A stretch of DNA of 64,000 nt from Elusimicrobiaceae bacterium. Its GTDB lineage: Bacteria; Elusimicrobiota; Elusimicrobia; Elusimicrobiales; Elusimicrobiaceae. Below the pieces are notes generated by a model. The model was not told the DNA's origin and did no database searches. It was given only the letters and a program-made list of their open reading frames with translations. Within the stretch, counting starts at the first letter, position 1. The number at the start of each line of letters is the position of its first letter. The stretch lies in assembly GCA_017520185.1 (NCBI GenBank), contig JAFXGO010000029.1, positions 1 to 64,000 of the forward strand, in the 5' to 3' direction. Shown in pieces: positions 43,497 through 51,430 of the stretch. A program made the translations under genes and the position numbers.

Positions 43497-43889
43497 ATCC
43501 TCAAAGAAGGGTTGGGGAATGTGGGACAGAAAATTGCAAACGGTGCCAGTCTTACCCAGTGATGTAAGGCGACAAAGAATGCACAAACTGATCGGGTCGT
43601 GCCGGTGGAGAGCGCGAAGAGCGCAGAAGCGTAAGTACACGGCTTTGAAACAGAAAAAATGTTCTTTTATTATGCAGGGAAGTGCTGAAAACAGAGTGGC
43701 CGGTTCACGCGCTCGAGTCCCGATCAATAGGGTCGGGGGTGCTTGAGATTTGGATCGGTGGTTTAGGCCTCTTTGCCAAGAACATGCCAACTGTTCTATG
43801 ACCCTGATTCCTACTCCAGAGGAAGGAAAAAAAATGATAGAGTCGACCTAGAGTCCTCCGCAAGCGGTATATGCGGAGGGCTCTTTTTT
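43497..43889 (+). ncRNA. Candidate large structured non-coding RNA (about 390 nt), family unknown
   Basis: A gene-free interval with its own promoter and strong terminator. Its ends pair: TCCTC (43498-43502) with GAGGA (43819-43823), and GGAAT (43516-43520) with ATTCC (43807-43811), continuing through GTGGGACA against the ATGACCC side with internal loops. Internal hairpins include CTTAC/GTAAG, GCGC-GAAGA-GCGC, an extended CTCGAG...CCCGATC/GGTCGGG...CTTGAG stem near 43711-43748, and AGAACA/TGTTCT. End pairing and size resemble housekeeping RNAs such as RNase P or 6S, but GAGGAAAGTCC-type RNase P motifs, tRNA-like tmRNA ends and the SRP tetraloop region are missing. It lies between the regulator gene and yggS. 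Confidence 0.68.
43850..43889 (+). terminator. Terminator of the 43.5-kb RNA
   Basis: AGAG-t-CCTCCGCA pairs with TGCGGAGG-g-CTCT, followed by six Ts. Confidence 0.93.
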
Positions 43890-43916
43890 ATTTATCCTCT
43901 GTAATTTTTCTAAAAA

Positions 43917-43945
43917 TTGTGGATTTAAGTAAATTTTGATATAAT
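43917..43945 (+). promoter_or_regulatory. Promoter of yggS
   Basis: -35 TTGTGG (43917-43922), exactly 17 nt, -10 TATAAT (43940-43945). The first in-frame ATG of yggS (43946) would fall upstream of the transcription start. Confidence 0.78.
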
Positions 43946-43960
43946 ATGTCAAGGGTTTTT

Positions 43961-44671
43961 ATGAATGCAGCGGAAAAAGTTAGTTATAATTTATCAAAAA
44001 TTCAAACCGCTATAAGAGAATCTTGCCACAAAAGCGGACGTGACGAAAAAAAAGTAAAACTCTTAGCCGTCACAAAGTACGCTACAGACGCTGATGTTTT
44101 GGCCTTATTAGAAACCGGCAAAATTGCTCACATAGGTGAAAGCCGTGTGCAACAAGCGGTGGCTCGTTGGAAAAGTGCAGCCTTTAGCAAATATCGCGTT
44201 TACAAACACTTTATTGGCCATTTGCAAAAAAATAAAGTGGCACAAGCGGCCGAACTCTTTGATTTTATTGACTCTATTGACGATATAAAAACCGCCCAAT
44301 CTCTTAATGAACAAGCGGAAAAATTGGGCAAGAAAATATTTGTCATGGTGCAAATAAAACTGACACAACGAGAAACACAGTCCGGTGTTAATTTGCAGCA
44401 GGCTCCGTCTTTGCTTCAGCAAATACAAAAGTTGCCTCATTTAATACCCTGCGGATACATGGCCATCGCTCCGCAAACGCAAGAGACGTGTTTATTACGT
44501 CCACTGTTTAAACAAATAAAAATGGCTTTTGATAGAGATTTTCCGCCCATGTTAGAGCACCGCTATCTATCTTTGGGCATGAGTAATGATTTTGATGTAG
44601 CTATTGAAGAAGGGGCTACATTACCAAGAATTGGCAGTATGCTGTTTGCCGAATATCGGGAGGAAGTATGA
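43961..44671 (+). CDS. yggS: YggS-family PLP homeostasis protein
   Basis: A 236-residue alanine-racemase-fold protein that binds pyridoxal phosphate and controls its level. KLLAVTKYA near residue 35 holds the PLP lysine, HFIGHLQKNKV near 85 and LSLGMSNDFDVAIEEGAT near 205 are family motifs, and GYMAIAP replaces the usual GLMT/AIAP. I start at 43961 because the ATG at 43946 directly abuts a consensus -10 box, and AAGGG precedes the second ATG. It overlaps the next gene by 4 nt. Confidence 0.9.
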   Translation: MNAAEKVSYNLSKIQTAIRESCHKSGRDEKKVKLLAVTKYATDADVLALLETGKIAHIGESRVQQAVARWKSAAFSKYRVYKHFIGHLQKNKVAQAAELFDFIDSIDDIKTAQSLNEQAEKLGKKIFVMVQIKLTQRETQSGVNLQQAPSLLQQIQKLPHLIPCGYMAIAPQTQETCLLRPLFKQIKMAFDRDFPPMLEHRYLSLGMSNDFDVAIEEGATLPRIGSMLFAEYREEV

Positions 44672-44937
44672 TTATAAAGGTCCGCGTCATTCCTACTACA
44701 ACTGGACGCAATGAAATTATCAGCCGTATTGGCAGTGTACTGCGCATGAAAATTAAAAATAAAAAAGTGGATGATGATCCGGCCAATGCCATCATGAAAA
44801 CTTTCTTGGCTGATTTCTTTGCTGTAAAAGAAGATCAAATCATTATCTTAAAAGGTGCTAAAGGCAAAGAAAAAACCGTAGAAGTGCGCGACAAAAGCGA
44901 AGAAGAACTTCGCCAAATTATGGATTCTATTCCCTAA
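44668..44937 (+). CDS. YggU/DUF167-family protein
   Basis: An 89-residue protein. IIKVRVIPTTTGRNEI at the N-terminus and the sequence DPANAIMKTFLADFFAVKEDQIIILKGAKGKEKTVEV follow the DUF167 pattern (usually PPVEGKAN...LSRLKxV). Function unknown. The yggS-DUF167 neighbourhood is common in bacteria. Its ATG overlaps the yggS stop. Confidence 0.85.
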   Translation: MIIKVRVIPTTTGRNEIISRIGSVLRMKIKNKKVDDDPANAIMKTFLADFFAVKEDQIIILKGAKGKEKTVEVRDKSEEELRQIMDSIP

Positions 44938-44956
44938 ACAACACTTTTATTTCACT

Positions 44957-44990
44957 AAAAAAGCCCACATTAATGTGGGCTTTTTTTATT
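44957..44990. terminator. Terminator between the DUF167 gene and the convergent pilin gene
   Basis: AAGCCCACATTAATGTGGGCTT is a near-perfect palindrome with As before and seven Ts after. Confidence 0.92.
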
Positions 44991-44999
44991 TAATATTTT

Positions 45000-45503
45000 T
45001 TAATCTACAAAACAGTCTGAAGTATTTAAATATGCCCCATAACCGGAAGTACAACCACTGCCGGCTGTAGAAAAACCTAAATCTTTACAATTTTCACCAT
45101 AGCAGTATCTTTTTTCATCCAAAATGCTAAGCACAAAACCCAATCTATTATTAACAGCGAAAGAACCACTGTTTCTTCTTCCGGATTCAGTATTTTCTAT
45201 TGTATATGAGTAGTGTTCCTTTTGAAAAGAATAGCCCGTAGCCGCATTGCCATTTTTATCAGTAAAGGATACAGACAACTCATCAAACGGATAACGTTGT
45301 TCAAATGTGCCCATTTCCATATTTCTAACACTCAAAGCATCGTTGATGGATTTGATGGTTGCCCACGCTTCCGTAGCGCGTGACTTCTCCACCGCTCTGG
45401 TATACTGCGGTAAAGCCACTCCCGCCAAAATACCGATAATAAGCACTATAACTAATAATTCAATCAAGGTAAAACCTCTGTTGTTTTTTAATAATTTTTT
45501 CAT
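45000..45503 (-). CDS. Type IV pilin-like protein
   Basis: A 167-residue prepilin: MKKLLKNNRG|FTLIELLVIVLIIGILAGVALPQYT. The leader of ten residues is longer than in the 26-kb pilin. Ser/Gly-rich tail with three paired Cys motifs (CYGENCKDLGF, GCTSGYG, SDCFVD). GGTGA before the ATG at 45503 favours this start over one four codons earlier. It is convergent to yggS and stands alone. Confidence 0.9.
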   Translation of the reverse strand: MKKLLKNNRGFTLIELLVIVLIIGILAGVALPQYTRAVEKSRATEAWATIKSINDALSVRNMEMGTFEQRYPFDELSVSFTDKNGNAATGYSFQKEHYSYTIENTESGRRNSGSFAVNNRLGFVLSILDEKRYCYGENCKDLGFSTAGSGCTSGYGAYLNTSDCFVD

Positions 45504-45601
45504 TTTTATCACCATTGCGATATTTTAAACAATAAAAAAAATTTTGTCTAATTTTTTCAGAAATTTCACTCAATTTACAAACTAATCAAGCAAGATATGC
45601 A

Positions 45602-47377
45602 TTAAGGTTGGCGGAGCTCTCCTATTTGTTTTTTATCTGTAAAAATTGCTTCTTTACTAGTTAATTGAACCGGCAGTTTCCCGTTAGCTTTTGCATGCCC
45701 CAGCAGTATTTGGGCCGCAGTCTGCATGGCGGGTTGAGTTGCACCATATAAAGCAAAGACCGTTTGAGCCGTCGGATACAACGGAATTTCATACGGATTT
45801 AACAAAGAAATCAATACCACCGGTTGGGCTTTTTGTTGAGTTATCTCCAACAAAGAAAGTACCGTTTCATATTGTTTTTTGTCCATAGCACCGGTGCGTG
45901 AAGTGCCCACCACTACCATTTGAGCCTTGTCTACGCAAGCACCTATGGCTTGCTTGTTTTTTTGAGTAGGGGTGCGCGCGGCAAAAACGCTGGAAACATT
46001 TTTTCCGTTCATCATCAGATAATCATTAAAAGACTTCAGTTGTAAACTAAAAATACCGTCTGCAAAAAATACTGTGCAAATTTCTTTGATATCATCTTTC
46101 AGCGGAACTAAGTATTGCTCATCTCTTACCAGCGTCACCCCTTCTTGTGCCGCCAAAAGAGCCGCTTCCTCAAAACCCGTATCTTCATTGGCAACGGAGG
46201 GCAAATCAAACAATCCCATTTTCTTCTTCAAATCCAAAACTTTCTGAGCAGAGGATAGAATTTCTTCTATCGTCACATTATCTTCTTCTTTCCCTCCATT
46301 TTGTACGGTTGCTACGCTTTTCTCCACATAATCAGCCGCACGACGCGGATAAGTGCGCGCTTCTTTTACGTTAGAAGCATCTCCGCTCAACAAAAGGATA
46401 TTATTGCCGGCTTTATAAGAGCGTAAGACCAAATTCTCCACCGATGCGCCATTTACCGCTCCCATATCCAGTCCGTCAGTGGCAACCACTCCCTTGAAAT
46501 TCATTTTTTTCCGCAACAAATCTTTTAGAATTTTTGATGAAAAAGAGGCCGGATTTTCTGCATCTATAGAGGGGTATACCACATGCGCGCTTAACACACC
46601 TTGCGCCTCTAAAACAGAAGGTTGAAAAGCAGAAAAATGGTTTTGCCACAGTTGTTCAACGGGCATATCAGTAATGGGTTGCGCATAATGAGAGTCGGAA
46701 GAAGTGTCTCCATGTCCTGGAAAATGCTTATTAAAGGCCGGCACTCCCTCTGCCTGTAAAGCCCGGACGGCAGCAAGAGCAAATTGACCAACTTGCGTGG
46801 CATTGTCTCCAAAAGAACGGGTTTGAATAATAGGGTTGAGCGGATTTGAATTGACGTCAGTGACAGGGCCCAGTGCCACATTGGCCCCTACGGCTTTTAT
46901 TTCACGGGCTTGAGCGGCGTACATCTGAGCCACCACCGCCTCTTTTCCACTGGCGGCCAACAACATATTAGAGGGCATTTGCTTCAATCCCATATACATA
47001 GGAGAAGTGACCGTCCCCCCTTCATAATCCAAAGCCAACAAAAGCGGAATTTTATGACGGGATTTTGAAGCCCATTTATTCAAATCGGAAATAGTTTTAA
47101 GAAATTTTTTTCGTTGTTTTTTGAGAAATTTTGCTTGATTTTTAGATGTAATATCAGGGTGAACCAACAGCCCTTCTTTTGCTTTGATAAAAAATCCTGT
47201 CACCTCACCGTTCAACACTGCTTTTTTAAATGCTTTTTGTTGTCCGATTAATATGCGTGGCATAATGGTTTGCCCCACTTGCTCACGCAAGGTTAATTCT
47301 TGCATTTGTGAATAGGCGGAAGCATTCAATATCCCCCCCAACAATAAAGAACCGATGATAGCCAAGCTTTTTTTCAT
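45602..47377 (-). CDS. nagZ: Exported family 3 glycoside hydrolase, beta-N-acetylglucosaminidase type
   Basis: A 591-residue protein with a signal peptide (KKSLAIIGSLLLGGILNASA). The GH3 N-domain has LALDYEGGTV and the NagZ signature KHFPGHGDTSSDSHYAQP near residue 210, whose DSH supplies the acid/base His of NagZ. GVVATDGLDMGAV carries the nucleophile Asp. A C-terminal GH3_C domain follows, as in the exported NagZ of Bacillus rather than the cytoplasmic short form. It would release GlcNAc from peptidoglycan fragments in the periplasm. Confidence 0.88.
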   Translation of the reverse strand: MKKSLAIIGSLLLGGILNASAYSQMQELTLREQVGQTIMPRILIGQQKAFKKAVLNGEVTGFFIKAKEGLLVHPDITSKNQAKFLKKQRKKFLKTISDLNKWASKSRHKIPLLLALDYEGGTVTSPMYMGLKQMPSNMLLAASGKEAVVAQMYAAQAREIKAVGANVALGPVTDVNSNPLNPIIQTRSFGDNATQVGQFALAAVRALQAEGVPAFNKHFPGHGDTSSDSHYAQPITDMPVEQLWQNHFSAFQPSVLEAQGVLSAHVVYPSIDAENPASFSSKILKDLLRKKMNFKGVVATDGLDMGAVNGASVENLVLRSYKAGNNILLLSGDASNVKEARTYPRRAADYVEKSVATVQNGGKEEDNVTIEEILSSAQKVLDLKKKMGLFDLPSVANEDTGFEEAALLAAQEGVTLVRDEQYLVPLKDDIKEICTVFFADGIFSLQLKSFNDYLMMNGKNVSSVFAARTPTQKNKQAIGACVDKAQMVVVGTSRTGAMDKKQYETVLSLLEITQQKAQPVVLISLLNPYEIPLYPTAQTVFALYGATQPAMQTAAQILLGHAKANGKLPVQLTSKEAIFTDKKQIGELRQP

Positions 47378-47413
47378 AAATTCTCTTTAACCTCAAGTTT
47401 CTTTCATCTTATC

Positions 47414-47446
47414 AAAAAACCTCCGCTGTATAGCGGAGGTTTTAGT
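47414..47446 (-). terminator. Terminator of thrS
   Basis: CCTCCGCT, loop GTAT, AGCGGAGG, with a T-run on the minus strand. Confidence 0.9.
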
Positions 47447-47457
47447 TTTGCTTACAA

Positions 47458-49209
47458 TTATTTCAGCAGATTTTCTAAACTGAAAGTATCCACTTCTTCT
47501 TTCATCTTAGTAATCACTTCCGAAAGCGGCAAACCGTTTAGGTTTTTACCGTCGCGCAAACGAACGGTGACGGCTTGGTTTTCCGCCTCTTTAGCCCCGA
47601 TAACAAATGTATAGGGAATGCGCTGTAAGTGAGCCTCACGAATTTTAAGACCCAATTTTTCAGGGCGCACGTCCAACTCAGGGCGCAAACCGGCAGCACG
47701 CATTTGAGCGGCCACTTCTTTGGCATACGGGATTTGATCGTCCGTTAAGGTCAGAATTTTGGCTTGTACGGGGGCCAACCACAAGGGGAACCAACCGGCA
47801 AAGTGTTCCAAAATTACACCTGTAAAACGCTCAATACTTCCAAACATCGCGCGGTGCACCATGATAGGGCGTTTGCGGCCTTCAGCGGCCACATATTCCA
47901 AATCAAAGCGTTGGGGTAAATTAAAATCAAACTGAATGGTAGACAACTGCCACAAGCGACCAATAGCATCCATCACTTTAATATCAATTTTCGGCCCATA
48001 GAAAGCGGCTTCTCCGGCATGGGTCGTATAAGCAATATTGTTGGCTTCCAACACGCGCTTTAAGGCACTTTCGGCACGGTCCCAATCAGCCACGTCTCCG
48101 GTAAAATGTTCCGGATGTTCGGGGTCTCGGGTGGAAAGTTCTACGGCATATTTTTCAAAACCGAACGTTTTGAAAATATGCATGGCAAACTCAAAACATT
48201 GCTTTACTTCTTCTTCCACTTGTTCAGGCGTGCAGAAAATGTGAGCATCATCTTGTGTGAATCCTCTTACACGCAAAAGGCCGTGTAAAGCACCGGAACG
48301 TTCATAACGATACACTGTGCCCAACTCAGAAAAACGCAAGGGCAAATCACGGTAGCTTCTTAAATGAGATTTATAGATTTCCACATGGAAAGGACAGTTC
48401 ATGGGTTTAATTTGGTAATTATCTCCATCCACTTCCATCGGGTGGAACATACTATCGGAATAAAAACCGGCATGACCGCTGATTTCAAATAGGTGCAAAC
48501 GCGCAATATGCGGGCTGACCACCAAATCATAACCGCGTTTTAGATTTTCATTTTTAATCCAATCTTCCAACACTTTGCGCAACATACCGCCTTTGGGGTG
48601 CATCAAAATAAGCCCCGGCCCCACATGATCATTGATGCTAAACAAATCCAATTCCGGCCCCAATTTGCGGTGATCGCGTTTGGCAGCTTCTTCTTGTTGT
48701 TTAACATAGGTGTTAAGTTCGTCTTTAGAATTAAAGCTCAAACCGTAAATACGTTGCAACATCGGTCTTTTTTCATCACCGCGCCAATAAGCACCGGCAA
48801 TGGCAGAAAGTTTAAAATTATTGATTTTTCCCGTATGTTCTACATGAGGTCCACGACACAAATCAGCATAATCTCCGGTAAAATAGACCGTGATTTCGCC
48901 GTCGTTTAACTCTTCAATGAGTTCCAATTTATAGGTTTCACCGCGTTTTTCAAAAAAGTCTTTGGCTTCGGCTTTGCTCATCTGTTTGCATTCAAAGGGA
49001 ATGCGCGCTTTGATAAGCTCTTTCATTTTGGTTTCGATGGTTTTTAAATCTTCAGGAGTGAATGCGTGAGTGCAATCAAAATCATAATAAAAGCCGTTAT
49101 CTACGGCAGGACCGATACCGAGCTTGGTACCGGGGAACAACTGCTGCACCGCAGCAGCCATAATATGGGCGCAAGAGTGCCGTTTCATTTCCAATTCATT
49201 ATTTTCCAT
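47458..49209 (-). CDS. thrS: Threonyl-tRNA synthetase lacking the TGS domain
   Basis: A 583-residue class II synthetase. It begins directly with the editing domain (MKRHSCAHIMAAAVQQLFPG, the HxxxH of the SAD fold), so the roughly 60-residue N-terminal TGS domain found in most bacterial ThrRS is absent. Motif 2 is RYERSGALHGLLRVRGFTQDDAHIF, and the zinc ligands include MNCPFHVEIYKS; motif 3 is HRAMFGSIERF. The C-terminal anticodon domain is complete. AAGGAA lies 6 nt before the ATG. Confidence 0.95.
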   Translation of the reverse strand: MENNELEMKRHSCAHIMAAAVQQLFPGTKLGIGPAVDNGFYYDFDCTHAFTPEDLKTIETKMKELIKARIPFECKQMSKAEAKDFFEKRGETYKLELIEELNDGEITVYFTGDYADLCRGPHVEHTGKINNFKLSAIAGAYWRGDEKRPMLQRIYGLSFNSKDELNTYVKQQEEAAKRDHRKLGPELDLFSINDHVGPGLILMHPKGGMLRKVLEDWIKNENLKRGYDLVVSPHIARLHLFEISGHAGFYSDSMFHPMEVDGDNYQIKPMNCPFHVEIYKSHLRSYRDLPLRFSELGTVYRYERSGALHGLLRVRGFTQDDAHIFCTPEQVEEEVKQCFEFAMHIFKTFGFEKYAVELSTRDPEHPEHFTGDVADWDRAESALKRVLEANNIAYTTHAGEAAFYGPKIDIKVMDAIGRLWQLSTIQFDFNLPQRFDLEYVAAEGRKRPIMVHRAMFGSIERFTGVILEHFAGWFPLWLAPVQAKILTLTDDQIPYAKEVAAQMRAAGLRPELDVRPEKLGLKIREAHLQRIPYTFVIGAKEAENQAVTVRLRDGKNLNGLPLSEVITKMKEEVDTFSLENLLK

Positions 49210-49289
49210 AGTTTTTCCTTCAGCGGAGTGCCCGCTTAAATTTATATAATAAGTATATCAAATAAAGGACCTTACTGCCCAAATACATT

Positions 49290-51029
49290 ATGAAAAGCAT
49301 TCTCTCTTTTTTATCTGCATTTTTAAACAACTACAAGTTGCTTTTGATTATTTCATTGCCGGCCATAGCCCTAACCGCCTTTGGACTGCATCAACTAGGT
49401 GTAGAGGGCACCTTTGTATGGGTAGCTGCTTTACTGATGCGTTTGGTAGTGGAGTTTGCTTTTTTGGGTCTGTGTTTGGGAGTATTAAACGGACTAGGCA
49501 TTAAAAACAAATGGGTTTTGGCTATCCTGCTTTATGCTTATTACTGGGCATGTACGGCAGATTTGGCCTTATTGCTATACTTTAAGGAACGTTTTGGTGC
49601 TAAATATTTGGAAACGATGGAAGGCGGAGCCGATTACGGCTTTTTGAAAGATTGGAGATTGATTTCTTATTTCACTTGTTTTCTACTTTTCTGCCTTTTC
49701 TCCGTTGGCAAACTTTTCCGCACGATGTCTTGCAAACAATCTTGGCAAAAAGTATTGGTTTGCGGCATTGTTTTGTCAGGATTAACATTAGCCAATCCAT
49801 TGGCTTTACTTCCTAAGCCCAATGATTTTTTGACCACTTATTTCATGTCTCCCTCTCCGGTATACACCATACGTTCCATGATGGCCAAACCTCAACAGGC
49901 CACTGTGACACATACTCTTGACGATCAAACAACTGCCGTTGCGCAGAAATACCATGTTTTTAATGCGCAAAATACAGGCGTTGGAAAAGATTATAAACGA
50001 GTGATTTTAATCGCTACCGAAAGCATGTCCTCCAAATATTTGCACCGCTATAACCCGTTAATCCCTGCTTCGGCCAGCCGCAGTTATGATGAAATTTTCC
50101 AAAATAATCCCAGTACGACACTCCACCCCGTCACATTGTCTACTCTATACGGTTTAACCGTACTTTTTTCCTCCCACCCTCACGCCAAACTGGTGTATGA
50201 AAATCAATACCCCTTATCTTTGGTAAAAGAACTTAAGAAGCAGGGGTTTGGCACCGCATTTTTACGCGGCGCCAATGAAAAATATATGGATGAACATATT
50301 TTGTTTCATCAAGCGGGATTTGAAGACGTAAAGGGAAGCAACTATTTCTCCTCTCGCAAAGAGTATGCCCCTTATATCTCTTGGTGGGGACTGACGGACC
50401 GCAAACTTTTTGAGTATGCGCTAGAATATTTGCAAGAAAACAAAGATAACAAAACTTTCTTAACCTTACTCACTGTTGACACCCATGTTCCTTTGGGAAG
50501 ATTGGACTATCTGGATCATACTTATCAAGAAACACAAGCCGAGTTTTATGACCAGCCCACTTTACCGCGTGCTTTTAGTCGGGCAGGGCAAGATGTGGAA
50601 ATCTTCTTAAAAAATTTACAAGAAAAAGGCTTGTTTGATGATGATACCCTTATTATTTTAACGGCTGATCACCCCAATTTTTCCAACACCCCTACCAATA
50701 AACTCTTTAAAAACTTTCAAACGGTGTTTGACCGCGTACCGTTTGCCGTCATCACCAAAGACCAAATCAACCGCCCTTTGCTTCAAAACGACCTTACCAG
50801 CCAGTTAGACGTAGCCCCTACTATTTTGGACCTACTCAACTTACCGCAACCCAAAGGTTTTTTCGGGCATAGCCTGTTTGATATCTCCGCCAAACGCAGT
50901 ATTTTTGATATCAAGGAAGATTATGTCAAAATCACTACAGCTGACGGAGAAAAGATTATCCCTCTTAATTCCAAAAAAGAAGCGGACCAAGCCGAGCTGA
51001 GCCTGATCGGCACCATGTGGGTTGACTAA
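49290..51029 (+). CDS. LTA-synthase-like sulfatase-fold membrane enzyme
   Basis: A 579-residue protein with about five N-terminal membrane helices and an alkaline-phosphatase-fold domain from about residue 245. ILIATESMSSKYLHR supplies the metal-binding Glu, PVTLSTLYGL near 285 the region of the nucleophile Thr, VDTHVPLG and LTADHPN the C-terminal metal ligands. Such enzymes move phosphoglycerol or phosphoethanolamine onto envelope glycans or lipid A. In a diderm with no LTA, the latter is more likely. TATAAT at 49245-49250 gives a 35-40 nt leader with AAAGGA. Confidence 0.82.
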   Translation: MKSILSFLSAFLNNYKLLLIISLPAIALTAFGLHQLGVEGTFVWVAALLMRLVVEFAFLGLCLGVLNGLGIKNKWVLAILLYAYYWACTADLALLLYFKERFGAKYLETMEGGADYGFLKDWRLISYFTCFLLFCLFSVGKLFRTMSCKQSWQKVLVCGIVLSGLTLANPLALLPKPNDFLTTYFMSPSPVYTIRSMMAKPQQATVTHTLDDQTTAVAQKYHVFNAQNTGVGKDYKRVILIATESMSSKYLHRYNPLIPASASRSYDEIFQNNPSTTLHPVTLSTLYGLTVLFSSHPHAKLVYENQYPLSLVKELKKQGFGTAFLRGANEKYMDEHILFHQAGFEDVKGSNYFSSRKEYAPYISWWGLTDRKLFEYALEYLQENKDNKTFLTLLTVDTHVPLGRLDYLDHTYQETQAEFYDQPTLPRAFSRAGQDVEIFLKNLQEKGLFDDDTLIILTADHPNFSNTPTNKLFKNFQTVFDRVPFAVITKDQINRPLLQNDLTSQLDVAPTILDLLNLPQPKGFFGHSLFDISAKRSIFDIKEDYVKITTADGEKIIPLNSKKEADQAELSLIGTMWVD

Positions 51030-51118
51030 AGGATTATTTGCAAAATATTCTCCGCCGTATCTTCGCCGAAATATGCTAAAATCATAATGTATTAGTATCT
51101 TTATTAATTGGAGGCAGT

Positions 51119-51430
51119 ATGAATACAGCAGCACAAGGCGCCGGATCTGGCATGTTTATGTTCCTGATTTTGGCAGCTATGTTTATCTTCATTCTGTTTT
51201 CCGGACGCGGACAGAAAAAACGCGAAATGGAAAGACAGAGCAAAGTAAATGCTTTACAGAAAGGAGATGGGGTCATTCTCCCCGGTGGTATTATTGGCAC
51301 CGTAGCAGGATTTAAAGACAATGCTATCGAAGTCAAAATCGCCGAAAATGTAAAAATTACCGTTTTGAAATCGGGTATTGTCGGTTTCACCACTGACATC
51401 ACCCCCGTCAATCAAGGAGGAGCCAAATAA
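51119..51430 (+). CDS. yajC: Preprotein translocase subunit YajC
   Basis: A 103-residue protein with one membrane helix (MFMFLILAAMFIFILFSG), the basic QKKREME after it, and the cytoplasmic MNALQKGDGVILPGGIIGTV-like block (here VNALQKGD). It associates with SecDF. GGAGG lies 4 nt before the ATG. The stop overlaps the secD start in TAATG. Confidence 0.95.
   Translation: MNTAAQGAGSGMFMFLILAAMFIFILFSGRGQKKREMERQSKVNALQKGDGVILPGGIIGTVAGFKDNAIEVKIAENVKITVLKSGIVGFTTDITPVNQGGAK

Noticed and set aside
43497-43889. RNase P RNA or tmRNA as identity of the plus-strand RNA
   Set aside because: An ACAGAAA and a GTAAGG-GA-AAA segment recall RNase P, but the GAGGAAAGTCC block and its 3' partner are absent. 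The ends are not tRNA-like and no tag frame is seen, so tmRNA does not fit either.
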